From Streptomyces sp. NBC_00554 (GTDB lineage: Bacteria; Actinomycetota; Actinomycetes; Streptomycetales; Streptomycetaceae), in assembly GCF_041431135.1 (NCBI RefSeq), contig NZ_CP107799.1, forward strand, positions 4,340,001-4,404,000: a DNA stretch of 64,000 bases, given 5' to 3'. Position numbers and translations under genes: made by a program. The first letter of the stretch is position 1. The number at the start of each line of letters is the position of its first letter. The notes below the pieces were generated by a model. That model was not told the DNA's origin, ran no database searches, and saw only the letters and a list, made by a program, of their open reading frames with translations. Positions 1 through 7,747 of this stretch are shown here, in pieces.

Positions 1-399
1 GGCGGCGCCCGCGGCCAGGCTGACGGTCACGGTCAGCACGTAGTCGACGACGAGACTGGCCGCCGCGAGCAGGCTGATCCGGGGCCCGAGGTCCTTCTTG
101 GCCACGGCATACGCGCCACCGCCGTCCGGATGTACGGCGATCACCTGCCCGTACGACACCACGAGCACCGCGAGCAGCGCCGCGATGACCAGCGTCACCG
201 GCAGCGTCGCGGTCAGCGCCCCGGTGCCGGCCACGATCAGCACCAGCACGATCGCCTCGGGTCCGTACGCCACCGAACTCAGCGCGTCCAGCGACAGCGC
301 GGCGAGCCCTTCGAGGCTGGTCAGATGGGACCGGTCGCCCTCCCCGTGCCGCAATGGAACTCTCGGCTTCAGTTGGCGGCGGGCCAGACCGTATGCCAT
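1..399 (-). CDS. APC-family permease, KimA-like potassium importer (partial, runs off left edge)
   Basis: This is the N-terminal 133 codons of a membrane transporter whose 3' part lies outside the window. Translated from the ATG at 399 it shows a short basic cytosolic stretch, then hydrophobic helices. Two motifs stand out, 'DALSSVAYG' in the first helix and 'HPDGGGAYAVAKKDLG' between helices 2 and 3, followed by 'VVDYVLTV'. These match the start of APC-superfamily proteins of the KimA (YdaO) type. In Bacillus subtilis KimA is a high-affinity potassium importer controlled by c-di-AMP. Inference: potassium uptake, though amino acid transport by a relative cannot be excluded from the N-terminus alone. 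The upstream region carries an octanucleotide repeat array, and I saw no ydaO riboswitch. Confidence 0.8.
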   Translation of the reverse strand, partial: MAYGLARRQLKPRVPLRHGEGDRSHLTSLEGLAALSLDALSSVAYGPEAIVLVLIVAGTGALTATLPVTLVIAALLAVLVVSYGQVIAVHPDGGGAYAVAKKDLGPRISLLAAASLVVDYVLTVTVSLAAGAA

Positions 400-520
400 G
401 GGGACCTCGCGGTGCCGGGGACTGGGGGGCGGTTCGAGGTCAGTGTGACCGGCCCGGGGCACCGCGAGGGGTCAAGGACGCGCCACGGGCGGGTGCCCTT
501 CGGCAAACAGTCCTTCTGGA

Positions 521-576
521 GATCGGGGGATCGAGGGATCGAGGGATCGGGGGATCGGGGGATCGGGGGATCTCGG
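521..576. repeat. Tandem octanucleotide repeat, about 7 units of GATCGGGG/GATCGAGG
   Basis: Seven consecutive 8-bp units begin at 521: GATCGGGG, GATCGAGG twice, GATCGGGG three times, then a degenerate GATCTCGG. The array lies between the stop of the cation transporter gene (590) and the start of the permease (399), so it is in the permease upstream region. Because 8 is not a multiple of 3 and the array is non-coding, copy-number change would alter promoter or leader spacing rather than a protein. Confidence 0.9.
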
Positions 577-589
577 GAGAGGCGCGGGG

Positions 590-1309
590 TCAGGCGCAGC
601 AATCGCAGCCGGGCTTGCAGCCGCAGGCGTCCGGCGCCCCGGCTTCAACGGGCGTCGGCGGCACGGCAGGTGACGCCGGAGCGCAGCACCCCTCCCCGCG
701 CCAGGCGTCCCGCCCCTCCTTGACCGCGACGGCCGCGATCACGAGAGCGGCGACCGGGTCGGCCCACGACCAGCCGAGCGTGGCGTTGACGACGAGACCG
801 ACCAGCAGCACCCCCGACAGGTAGGTGCACAGCAGGGTCTGCTTGGAGTCGGCCACCGCCGAGGCCGACCCGAGTTCACGCCCGGCACGCCGCTGCGCCG
901 CCGACAGGAACGGCATGACCAGCAGTGACAGCGCCGCCAGCACGATCCCTGGCACGGAGGGCTCCGCTTCCCCACCCCCCACCAGACCGCGTACGGCGTC
1001 GACAGCGACGTACGCGGCAAGCACGAAGAACGACCCGGCGATGATCCGCAGCGTCACCCTCTCCCGGGCCTCCCGAACCGCGTGCTCCCGCGCGGAGAAC
1101 TGCCAGGCGACGGCCGCGGCGGACGACACCTCGATGACGGAGTCGAGCCCGAACCCGATGAGCGCGCTGGAGGAGGCGAGCTTCCCCGCGGTGATCGCCA
1201 CGACGGCCTCGACGACGTTGTACGCGATCGTCGCGGCGACCAGGAGCCGTATCCGCCGGGCCAGCGCGTCCCGGCGGACCGGCGAAGGCCCCAGGGATAT
1301 GGAGACCAT
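590..1309 (-). CDS. Cation diffusion facilitator-like heavy-metal transporter
   Basis: This 239-residue integral membrane protein has about five or six hydrophobic helices. It carries the CDF-type pattern 'SSSALIGFGLDSVIEVSSA' (membrane Asp) and a later 'ADSKQTLLCTYLSG' / 'GWSWADPVAALVIA' segment (second Asp). The C-terminus is cysteine-rich, with a CC pair in 'GEGCCAP' and a cluster 'CGCKPGCDCCA', suited to soft-metal binding. The start ATG at 1309 overlaps the regulator stop by one base (TGATG), so the two genes are translationally coupled. With a CmtR-type sensor in front, export of Cd, Pb or Zn is the likely job. It is shorter than classical CDF proteins because it lacks the full cytosolic C-terminal domain. 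Confidence in metal transport is good; the exact metal is inferred. Confidence 0.85.
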   Translation of the reverse strand: MVSISLGPSPVRRDALARRIRLLVAATIAYNVVEAVVAITAGKLASSSALIGFGLDSVIEVSSAAAVAWQFSAREHAVREARERVTLRIIAGSFFVLAAYVAVDAVRGLVGGGEAEPSVPGIVLAALSLLVMPFLSAAQRRAGRELGSASAVADSKQTLLCTYLSGVLLVGLVVNATLGWSWADPVAALVIAAVAVKEGRDAWRGEGCCAPASPAVPPTPVEAGAPDACGCKPGCDCCA

Positions 1310-1644
1310 CAGCAGCAGCCCTTCTCGTCGGCGTCGGGGCAGTTGCGGTCGGTCTCGACGGCCACCACGGCGTTCCGCAGGTCGTCCAGCGCGTGTCCGA
1401 GCCGCGGATCCGCCAGCTCGTACCGCGTACGCCGCCCGACCGGGACGGCGACGACCAGACCGCAGTCGCGTAGACAGGCGAGATGGTTCGACAACCGGGT
1501 CCGCGAGATCCCCAACTCCTCAGCCATGTCGGCCGGATGTGCCGGCGCCTCCCGCAGCATGAGCAGGATGCGGCAGCGGATGGGGTCGGCCAGGGCGCGG
1601 CCGAAGCGGGTGAGGGCGTCGAGGTCGGTGGCCAGGGTCAGCAT
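1309..1644 (-). CDS. ArsR/SmtB-family metal sensor, CmtR-type (Cd/Pb)
   Basis: A 111-residue winged-helix repressor. The helix-turn-helix covers about residues 36-62 ('HPADMAEELGISRTRLSNHL'). Cysteines fall at positions 57, 61 and 102, which I recall as the three ligands of Mycobacterium tuberculosis CmtR, a Cd(II)/Pb(II) sensor. Neighbouring residues (N53-H54, the 'ALADP.RCRIL' helix) also match. Two further cysteines close the protein (110-111). The ATG at 1644 lacks a strong Shine-Dalgarno sequence. The gene is coupled to the downstream transporter and probably represses its own operon until metal binds, as in the family. Confidence 0.9.
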   Translation of the reverse strand: MLTLATDLDALTRFGRALADPIRCRILLMLREAPAHPADMAEELGISRTRLSNHLACLRDCGLVVAVPVGRRTRYELADPRLGHALDDLRNAVVAVETDRNCPDADEKGCC

Positions 1645-1651
1645 GAACTTG

Positions 1652-1690
1652 AGAGTACAGGATCTCCTGAATTCAAAGATAGGTGAATCA
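1652..1690 (-). promoter_or_regulatory. Promoter/operator region of the metal-sensor operon
   Basis: The short AT-richer stretch before the sensor ATG contains the perfect 8-bp palindrome TGAATTCA (1668-1675). It also holds a CAGG-N4-CCTG inverted repeat (1659-1670) and a second TGAAT copy at 1684-1688. An ArsR-type operator would be expected here. Exact binding bases and the -10/-35 boxes are not clear to me. Confidence 0.4.
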
Positions 1691-1708
1691 GTGAGGGATC
1701 CGGCGGCC

Positions 1709-2257
1709 TCAGCGCTGGTCCGGGGTATCCGCCGAGACGGCCCAGAAGCGCAGGAACAGCGCGAGCATCGCGGAGGAGGTCAGCGCCCATACGTTGAACC
1801 CGACGGCCTCGCGGGACTCGGCGTCGTTCAGGACGACTGTGATCACGGTGGCCATGAAGGCCAGGGCCGCGTAGAAGCCGATCCGGATGGCCTTCGCGGA
1901 CCAGCGGTGGAATCGGTAGAGCAGCAGCAGTCTGCTGACCGAGACACGGGTTTCCTCGTCGATGTCCGCCTGCTCCGCCGCGGTCACCCGCGCGGACGCC
2001 TCGTCCAGCCAGTCGTTCGCCACTGCGGTCGGGCCTTGGAGTGCTTCCGGAGTCGCGGCGACCAGTTGCTTCGCCTTCCACCACTCGGCCGCGAAGGCCA
2101 CCTGCCGGGTCGCGTCCTCGAAGGCCAGTCGGCGGCGGCCCGCTCGCGAGCGGCGCACGCGCCGATCCTGCGCCCGCAGGCTCACCACACCGGCGGCCGC
2201 GGTCACCACGGGGACCAGCACCGCCACGGAAACAGTCACCACGTCCTGCGCGCTCAT
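1709..2257 (-). CDS. Hypothetical membrane protein
   Basis: A 182-residue protein from the ATG at 2257; an in-frame extension to 2440 would overlap the divergent phosphotransferase and has no coding character. An N-terminal membrane helix (residues about 5-25) is followed by an arginine-rich cytosolic stretch. Next comes a charged helical region around residues 50-110, then two closely spaced membrane helices near the C-terminus ('IGFYAALAFMATVITVVL' and 'VWALTSSAMLALFLRFWAV'). I do not recognise a family. It is not obviously linked to the metal operon, which has its own promoter downstream of this gene's end. Confidence 0.7.
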   Translation of the reverse strand: MSAQDVVTVSVAVLVPVVTAAAGVVSLRAQDRRVRRSRAGRRRLAFEDATRQVAFAAEWWKAKQLVAATPEALQGPTAVANDWLDEASARVTAAEQADIDEETRVSVSRLLLLYRFHRWSAKAIRIGFYAALAFMATVITVVLNDAESREAVGFNVWALTSSAMLALFLRFWAVSADTPDQR

Positions 2258-2414
2258 CGACAGCCCCCCAACTGTTCCGCCAGGCGCATCAGCATCGCAC
2301 CATGCCCTACGCAGGTCCACGGGGCGAAAACCCGGTCGACATGCGGGCCCCCGACGCACTGTGATGGCCCCGGCTGTCCGCCGCGCCGGAGCGGACCGAC
2401 CGCAGGAGCTGCTG

Positions 2415-3314
2415 TTGACGACCGAGAGAACCGCGGACACCCGTCCCTCGATCGACGGTGCCCTGGTCGGGCGTCTGGTCGATGCGCAGTTCCCGCAATG
2501 GGCCGAACTGCCGCTGGAGTTGGTCGACCCGGCCGGCTCGGACCATGTGATCCACCGGCTGGGCCCGGAGTTGTCGGTCCGGCTGCCCCGTCACTCCGGG
2601 GCCATCGGGCAGGCCAGGAAGGAGTCCGAGTGGCTGCCCCGGCTCGCCCCGCATCTGCCGCTGCCCGTCCCGGTGCCGGTGGGCGTGGGTGAGCCCGGCT
2701 TCGGCTATCCGTGGCCGTGGGCGGTGTCCCGATGGCTGGAGGGCGAGGTGGCGACCGTCGAGCTACTGGCCGAATCGTCCGTGGCCGCCGTCGGACTGGC
2801 AGAGTTCCTGACCGCCCTTCAGCGGTTCGCGCCCGAGGACATCCCGGCCCAGGGCGCCCGCGAGGACCTCACCGCCGGATCGCTGGCCGACCGGGACCGG
2901 GCGACGCGGGCCGCCATCGCGGAGGTCGGTGACGTGTTCGACGCCGCGGCCATGACCGAACTGTGGACGGCGGCCCTCGACGCCCCCGGATGGGACCGCC
3001 CTCCGGTCTGGTTCCACGGTGACTTCCACACCGGCAACCTGCTGACCGTCGACGGCCGCCTCAGCGCGGTCATCGACTTCGGCGAACTCGGCATCGGCGA
3101 CCCGGCCCGCGACCTGATCATCGCCTTCACCCTGATGTCGGCCGACACCCGGGCCGCCTTCCGCACCGCCCTCGACGTGGACGACGCCACTTGGACCCGG
3201 GGCCGCGGCTGGGCCCTGACCACCGGCCTGAACGCCTACACCTCCTACGCCGCCATCAGCCCCCGGGTCGCCGCGCAGACCACCCGTCAGATCACGGGGG
3301 CCCTCATCGGCTGA
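2415..3314 (+). CDS. Aminoglycoside phosphotransferase (APH)-family kinase
   Basis: A cytosolic kinase-fold protein of about 299 residues. The Brenner-like catalytic motif 'VWFHGDFHTGNLL' and the metal-binding 'AVIDFGELGIGDPARDL' identify the APH/choline kinase superfamily. The N-lobe contains 'HVIHRLGPELSVRLPRH', the nucleotide-binding strands. I chose the TTG at 2415 because AGGAG lies 6 bases before it; an ATG at 2364 in the same frame lacks any ribosome site. The substrate is unknown. Such proteins in streptomycetes phosphorylate antibiotics such as macrolides or aminoglycosides, or small metabolites. Nothing nearby fixes the substrate. Confidence 0.85.
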   Translation: MTTERTADTRPSIDGALVGRLVDAQFPQWAELPLELVDPAGSDHVIHRLGPELSVRLPRHSGAIGQARKESEWLPRLAPHLPLPVPVPVGVGEPGFGYPWPWAVSRWLEGEVATVELLAESSVAAVGLAEFLTALQRFAPEDIPAQGAREDLTAGSLADRDRATRAAIAEVGDVFDAAAMTELWTAALDAPGWDRPPVWFHGDFHTGNLLTVDGRLSAVIDFGELGIGDPARDLIIAFTLMSADTRAAFRTALDVDDATWTRGRGWALTTGLNAYTSYAAISPRVAAQTTRQITGALIG

Positions 3315-3328
3315 GCCCGGCATCTCGC

Positions 3329-3718
3329 TCACCTCGGTGCGGGCAGGTAGAACCACACCGCCTTGCCCTCCGGGGCGGCGGGGGCGGTGCCCCAGCAGCC
3401 GTCCGTGAGGGCGTCCACCAGGTGGAGGCCCCGGCCGCCCAGTTCCCCGCCGTCGGGGGTCAACTCCCTTATCACCGGCGGGTTCTCGTCCCCGTCGAAC
3501 ACGGTGACTCGTACGCGTGCGGGATCCACTGAGAGCCACAGCGCCGAGCCCCCGCCCTTCGCGTGGACGCAGGCGTTCGTGACGAGTTCGGAGGTGCAGA
3601 GGGTTGCCGTGTCCACGAGGGCGTCGAGTCTTAAGGCGCGGAGGACCGAGGCGACGAAGTCGCGGGCGACGTGGGGGGACGTGTCCGAGGGCGGGCAGAA
3701 GAGGGCGTATTCGGGCAT
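3329..3718 (-). CDS. ATP-binding anti-sigma-like regulator (GHKL, HATPase_c_2)
   Basis: A 129-residue single-domain protein of the SpoIIAB/RsbW-like family. The N-box is 'ELVTNACVHA', the G1 box lies around 'VFDGDENPP', and the G2-like loop is 'GGRGLHLVDAL'. It is divergent from the XRE/DUF5753 and DUF397 genes. This three-part layout is the WhiJ-like arrangement repeated many times in Streptomyces genomes, where it affects development and antibiotic production. It may bind a sigma factor or an anti-anti-sigma partner; none is encoded here. Family call is firm, partner unknown. Confidence 0.9.
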   Translation of the reverse strand: MPEYALFCPPSDTSPHVARDFVASVLRALRLDALVDTATLCTSELVTNACVHAKGGGSALWLSVDPARVRVTVFDGDENPPVIRELTPDGGELGGRGLHLVDALTDGCWGTAPAAPEGKAVWFYLPAPR

Positions 3719-3900
3719 GGGGTTCCGTCAACTCCGTTGCGGTGAGGGGGCACGAGGGGTGGTCAGTTCCCTGCCGCGCTAGTGGCCTCGCCTCGGGTGT
3801 CGACGGCCCGTGGTGGCACTTCCAACTGGCAGTACGCAGGGGAGAGTTGCGGATGAGTAGTCAGTCCGACACTCTCCGTGAGGTACGTTGCGACGATAGC

Positions 3901-3930
3901 GGAACAGGTTGTGCCGTAACAACCTGTTCC
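3901..3930. promoter_or_regulatory. Perfect 11-bp inverted repeat, candidate operator of the XRE/DUF5753 gene
   Basis: The arms GGAACAGGTTG (3901-3911) and CAACCTGTTCC (3920-3930) are exact reverse complements around an 8-base spacer. The site ends 33 bases before the regulator start at 3964. There is no T-run, so an operator is more likely than a terminator; autoregulation by the XRE protein is an inference. Confidence 0.6.
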
Positions 3931-3963
3931 GTCAGACTCGGAACCGATCACATGGAGGACGAC

Positions 3964-4809
3964 ATGCCGCCGAGGCCCAATCCCACGGCACGCCAGGTGC
4001 GATTGGGGGCCGAGCTACGCAAGTTGCGCGAGGCCGCCGGTGTATCGAATCGAGCCGCTGCCGAATTCCTGAACTCCAACCCGACCCAGGTCAGCCATGT
4101 GGAGTCCGGGCGGTTCGGGATCAGTGAGGAGCGACTGCGCAGACTCGCCGGGTTGTACGCCTGCGACGACACCCAACTCGTCGACGTACTGGTCGAGATG
4201 GTGAACGAACGAGGAAAGGGCTGGTGGGAGGAGTACCGCGGTGTCCTACCGCCCAAGGGCCTTGACCTTGCCGAGTTGGAGCACCATGCGTCGTACGTCC
4301 GCACGTTCCAGGTCGTGCACATCCCCGGGATCTTTCAGACCGAGGATTACGTACGCGCAGCCTCGACCTTCGTCGAACCGGAGCGTCCAGAAGCCGAGCA
4401 CGAGGCTCGCGTCTCCTTCCGGATGCGGCGCCGGGAGGTACTCGAATCCGGGATGCCGTACGACGCGATCATCCACGAGGCCGCGCTACGCATGCGTGTC
4501 GGCGGTCCCAAGGTTGCCCGCGCTCAGCTCGAACACCTCCTCCAGGCGTCCGAGAGGACGAACGTCACCCTTCGCGTGATCCCGTTCGCGGCCGACGGTT
4601 TCGCGGGCGCCGGTTTTCCCATGCAGTACGTTGGCGGAGTCGTCCCCCAACTGGACACCGTGCAGATCGACACCACGCACGGCGCCGAGTTCATCGATGC
4701 CAAGGCCCAACTGAACCGCTACCGAGCCCTGCTCGAACGCGTGGACAGCACCGCCCTCCCGCAGGATGCTTCCCTCGACCTCATCCGCCGTATCGCCCAG
4801 AACCTGTGA
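3964..4809 (+). CDS. XRE-type regulator with DUF5753 domain (WhiJ-like)
   Basis: A 281-residue DNA-binding regulator. Residues about 10-65 form the XRE helix-turn-helix ('RQVRLGAELRKLREAAGVS...TQVSHVESGRFGIS'). The rest is the DUF5753 effector domain, recognised by 'EEYRGVLPP', 'SYVRTFQVVHIPGIFQTEDYVRA' and 'RMRRREVL'. The start at 3964 has GGAGG 5 bases upstream; an earlier in-frame ATG at 3952 has none. The DUF397 gene follows 10 bases downstream, as is typical for this pair. DUF5753 proteins are thought to be held or modulated by their DUF397 partner. Upstream lies a perfect inverted repeat that may be its operator. Confidence 0.93.
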   Translation: MPPRPNPTARQVRLGAELRKLREAAGVSNRAAAEFLNSNPTQVSHVESGRFGISEERLRRLAGLYACDDTQLVDVLVEMVNERGKGWWEEYRGVLPPKGLDLAELEHHASYVRTFQVVHIPGIFQTEDYVRAASTFVEPERPEAEHEARVSFRMRRREVLESGMPYDAIIHEAALRMRVGGPKVARAQLEHLLQASERTNVTLRVIPFAADGFAGAGFPMQYVGGVVPQLDTVQIDTTHGAEFIDAKAQLNRYRALLERVDSTALPQDASLDLIRRIAQNL

Positions 4810-4819
4810 AAGGCCTCCC

Positions 4820-4999
4820 GTGTCTGAAGCCCTCCACTGGCAGAAGTCGTCGTTCTCGGGAGGGGCCGGGGACACAGACTGCCTGGAGATAGCCACCTCC
4901 CCCACCACCCTCCACCTCCGAGAAAGCGACCACCCCACCACCATCCTCACCCCCACCCCCACCGCCCTCCGCGCCCTCCTCACCACCCTGAGGTCCTGA
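4820..4999 (+). CDS. DUF397 small protein
   Basis: A 59-residue protein read from the GTG at 4820, with GAAAGG six bases upstream. It shows the DUF397 hallmarks: 'W.KSSFSGG' at the start, a single central cysteine in 'DCLEIA', and 'HLRESDHP' in place of the usual 'VRDSK.P'. The C-terminus is unusually rich in Thr/Pro/Leu. It sits immediately after the XRE/DUF5753 gene, its standard partner. Function is unproven; members act with their regulator in development. Confidence 0.88.
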   Translation: MSEALHWQKSSFSGGAGDTDCLEIATSPTTLHLRESDHPTTILTPTPTALRALLTTLRS

Positions 5000-5015
5000 C
5001 CCGCGCGGACGCCGC

Positions 5016-5816
5016 CTACTCGACCAGGTGCCGATGCGCCTCGCTCCAGCCGATCCGGTCGTCGAGTTCGGCGAGGAGCCCGTCGGCGGCCCAGGTGGCC
5101 TGGGGCTCGTGCCCCCGCTCGGCCAACTGCCGTACGAGCGCGGCGTTCTCCCGCTGTCGGGCGATGACGGCGTCGACGACCCCCTCGGTCGAGTCGAGAC
5201 CGTACGCGCGGCAGAAGCGCTCCAGCCGGAGGCGGCGGTCGGGCGGCGCCGGGTACCGCAGCCAGCGCAGGCACTCGGCGTCGTCGCGGAACGGGGCGAC
5301 GTACTCCAGTGCGTAGGCCACGTCGTGCAGGGGAGGCGCCGGTCGGGCGAAGTCCCAGTCGATGATTCCCACCGGGCGGTTGCCCTGCCAGACCACGTTC
5401 CAGGGGCCGAAGTCCCCATGGCAGACGACCTCTTCGTGGCCGGGGCCGCCCGTGCCCGTGGACCATGTCGCGTCCGGTGGAGGCGAGAAGCCCTCGCAGG
5501 CGTCGTGGTAATCGCGCAGCAGCCGGGCGAAGTTGGCCAGGCCCTGGTCTTCGACGACCTTGGCCCAGCCCGACGCCCCGGAGTCACCCTCGAAATAGGT
5601 GAGGACTTCCCGGCCCTCCTCGTCGATCCCCAGCGGCCGGGGTGCGTAGGCGAACCCGACCTCCTCCAGGTGTCGCAGCAGTGCGTGGACGGTGGGTGTC
5701 CACGGCTGCACGGGCCTGCGGACGGTGTCACCGATCCGCACCACCCGGCGATGGGCCCCGTCCTGCATCACTTCCTCATCCGGCACGCGCGTCACGCTAC
5801 CCAGCCGCCCGGACAC
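5016..5816 (-). CDS. APH-family phosphotransferase
   Basis: A 266-residue kinase-fold protein with catalytic 'EVVCHGDFGPWNVV' and metal-binding 'GIIDWDFARPAPPLHDVAYAL'. The N-lobe strand 'RVVRIGDTVRRPV' sits early. It belongs to a compact branch of the APH family common in actinobacteria. The GTG at 5816 lacks a ribosome site. An internal ATG preceded by GAGGA near 5768 would start the protein at 'MQDGAHRR', which is the usual N-terminus in this branch as I recall it, so the true start may be there. The substrate is unknown. It is unrelated in sequence to the phosphotransferase at 2415 beyond the family motifs. Confidence 0.85.
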   Translation of the reverse strand: MSGRLGSVTRVPDEEVMQDGAHRRVVRIGDTVRRPVQPWTPTVHALLRHLEEVGFAYAPRPLGIDEEGREVLTYFEGDSGASGWAKVVEDQGLANFARLLRDYHDACEGFSPPPDATWSTGTGGPGHEEVVCHGDFGPWNVVWQGNRPVGIIDWDFARPAPPLHDVAYALEYVAPFRDDAECLRWLRYPAPPDRRLRLERFCRAYGLDSTEGVVDAVIARQRENAALVRQLAERGHEPQATWAADGLLAELDDRIGWSEAHRHLVE

Positions 5817-5859
5817 GCGGTACGTCGATCACCGGCAGCGACGCACGGCAACCATTGGC

Positions 5860-7209
5860 TCAGGGGCGGGACGGGGACACAAGAGCCGCCCTGCGCCGGA
5901 AGAGTTCCTCGGCCGCTGTCTGCGCGCGCAGCCGGACCTGCTCGGCGTCGACGCTCAACACCCGTCCGCCCGCGACCAGTTGGCGTCCGTCCACCCACAC
6001 GTGGTCGACGTCCGCCGAGCCCGCCGAGAACACCAGGTGGGCCACCGCGTTGAAGTCCTCGCCGTGGAGGAGTGGGGTGGTGTGGAGCTTGCGGAGGTCG
6101 ACGGTGACGATGTCGGCCTTCTTGCCCGGTTCCAGGGAGCCTGTCTCGCCGTCCAGGCCCAGGGCTCGTGCGCCCTCCAACGTCGCCATCGTCAGGATGT
6201 CCCACGGGTCACCCGTCGTCGGGTCCAGCGTGGAGACCTTCTGCAACAGCGACGCGAACTTCATCTCCTCCAGCAGGTCCAGGTTGTTGTTCTCCTTCTC
6301 GCCGTCGCTGCCCAGGCCGACCGCGATGCCCTTGCGGCGCATGTCGATGACGCGGGCCGGGCCGGAGGAGAGCTTCATGTTGGAGCAGGGGCAGTGGGCG
6401 ACGCTCGTACCCGTCCCGGCGAGGAGTTCGATCTCACGGTCGTCGAGCCAGACGCAGTGGGCCACGACCGTGCGGGGGCCGAGGATCCCCCGGTTGTAGA
6501 ACTCCTCGATCGGGCGGCGCCCGAACTGCCGCAGGGATTCCTCCACTTCCCAGATGGTCTCGGAGGAGTGGGTGTGCAGCCCCGTGTCGAACTCGTCCGC
6601 GAGCGCCGCGGCGGCCTTGAACGCCTCCGGGCTGCAGTAGAAGAGGTGCTCCAGGCCGACCCAGGAGCGGACTCGGTCGTTCGCGTACGTGCGGTAGTGC
6701 TCAAGCAGCCGGCGGTTCGTTTCCAGGGTCTCGAAGTAGTCGTAGCCCGGGAGGTCGGCCACGTACGGGACGAGCGTCGCGCGGATGCCCACCCGCTCCG
6801 CCGCGTGTGCCGAACCCTCCATGTGGCGCCACATGTCCATCACCGACGTCGTGCCCGCGCGCAGCGACTCCGTGTAGCAGAGGAGGGATGCGGCTTCCGC
6901 GATCTCGGGGGTGAGCGCCTTGTGGGCCGGGTCGACGTAATCGCGCAGCCAGTCCCACAGGGACTTGGACTCGGCCGTGCCGCGCAACAGGCCCGAGTGG
7001 AGGTGGGTGTTGTGCAGGCCGGGGATCACTGCGTGCCCGGTGGCGTCCACGACCTGCGCGTCGGCGGCGGCCGCGTCCAGCTCCGCCACCGTTCCCACGG
7101 CGGCGATCCTGCCGTCCTCGACGAGGACCGAACCGGGGTCGTACACCGTCTTGCGGCCCTCGCAGGGGATGACGATGCCGTTGCGGATCAACGTACGGGT
7201 GCGGGTCAT
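5860..7209 (-). CDS. Amidohydrolase, guanine/8-oxoguanine deaminase-like
   Basis: A 449-residue zinc-dependent deaminase of the TrzA/AtzA-SsnA branch of the amidohydrolases. Metal ligands are visible in order: the HxH of 'NTHLHSGLLRG', the histidine of 'GLHTHSSE', 'VVAHCVWLD', and the aspartate of 'VGLGSDG'. It opens with the beta-sandwich strand 'RNGIVIPCEGRKTVYDPGSVLVEDGRI' and ends with the matching 'GSLEPGKKADIVTVDL'. The ATG at 7209 overlaps the upstream deaminase stop (ATGA). With a nucleoside deaminase, an NCS1 base permease and a PucR regulator next door, it probably deaminates an oxidised or plain purine; the exact base is not settled by sequence. Confidence 0.88.
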   Translation of the reverse strand: MTRTRTLIRNGIVIPCEGRKTVYDPGSVLVEDGRIAAVGTVAELDAAAADAQVVDATGHAVIPGLHNTHLHSGLLRGTAESKSLWDWLRDYVDPAHKALTPEIAEAASLLCYTESLRAGTTSVMDMWRHMEGSAHAAERVGIRATLVPYVADLPGYDYFETLETNRRLLEHYRTYANDRVRSWVGLEHLFYCSPEAFKAAAALADEFDTGLHTHSSETIWEVEESLRQFGRRPIEEFYNRGILGPRTVVAHCVWLDDREIELLAGTGTSVAHCPCSNMKLSSGPARVIDMRRKGIAVGLGSDGEKENNNLDLLEEMKFASLLQKVSTLDPTTGDPWDILTMATLEGARALGLDGETGSLEPGKKADIVTVDLRKLHTTPLLHGEDFNAVAHLVFSAGSADVDHVWVDGRQLVAGGRVLSVDAEQVRLRAQTAAEELFRRRAALVSPSRP

Positions 7210-7712
7210 TCGGGTGTCTCCTCGCGGGGTCGGTTCCAGAAGTCGGCGTGCACGGCTTCGGCCCGCTCCCGCAGGCACGGCCCGGCCACCTCGACCGTCC
7301 GCTGCCCGGCCGCGAACACCTCGCGGCAGGGCAGCGCCATCGTCGGGTTCTCGTCGTTCGCGCCGGTGAGGGCGAGGAGTTCGTCCTCACCGAGGGCGTA
7401 GACGACCCGCCCGATCCCGCTCCAGTACACGGCGCCCGCGCACATCGCGCAGGGTTCGGTGCTGGTGTAGAGGGTGGCGCGGGCCAGCTCCGCACCCGTG
7501 TACGTCCGGGTCGCCAGGCGTACGAGATTGGTCTCGGCGTGCCCGGTCGCGTCCCGCTCCGTCACCACCGTGTTGCCCGCCTCCAGCACCGCCGAGCCGT
7601 CGAGGACGAGCAGGGAACCGAAGGGATGGTTGCCGTCCCGGCGGGCGCGGGCAGCGAGTTCGATCGCCGTGAGAAGGAACTTCTCGTCGGCGGCGGTGGG
7701 GGTGTCGTTCAC
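7206..7712 (-). CDS. Nucleoside/nucleobase deaminase (CDA fold)
   Basis: A 168-residue cytidine-deaminase-fold enzyme. It has the zinc site 'GHAETNLV' (catalytic His-Ala-Glu) and 'STEPCAMCAGAVYWSG' (two Cys ligands), plus 'HPFGSLLV' in front. This is the guanine deaminase / tRNA-adenosine deaminase-like branch; 'NHPFG' and the C-terminal 'DFW' pattern favour a free base or nucleoside substrate rather than tRNA. It is translationally coupled to the amidohydrolase behind it. Together the pair would turn imported purines into xanthine-type products for catabolism. Confidence 0.88.
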   Translation of the reverse strand: MNDTPTAADEKFLLTAIELAARARRDGNHPFGSLLVLDGSAVLEAGNTVVTERDATGHAETNLVRLATRTYTGAELARATLYTSTEPCAMCAGAVYWSGIGRVVYALGEDELLALTGANDENPTMALPCREVFAAGQRTVEVAGPCLRERAEAVHADFWNRPREETPE

Positions 7713-7747
7713 AGTGGCTGACTCCTCAACTGACGTACGGGAAGGGG

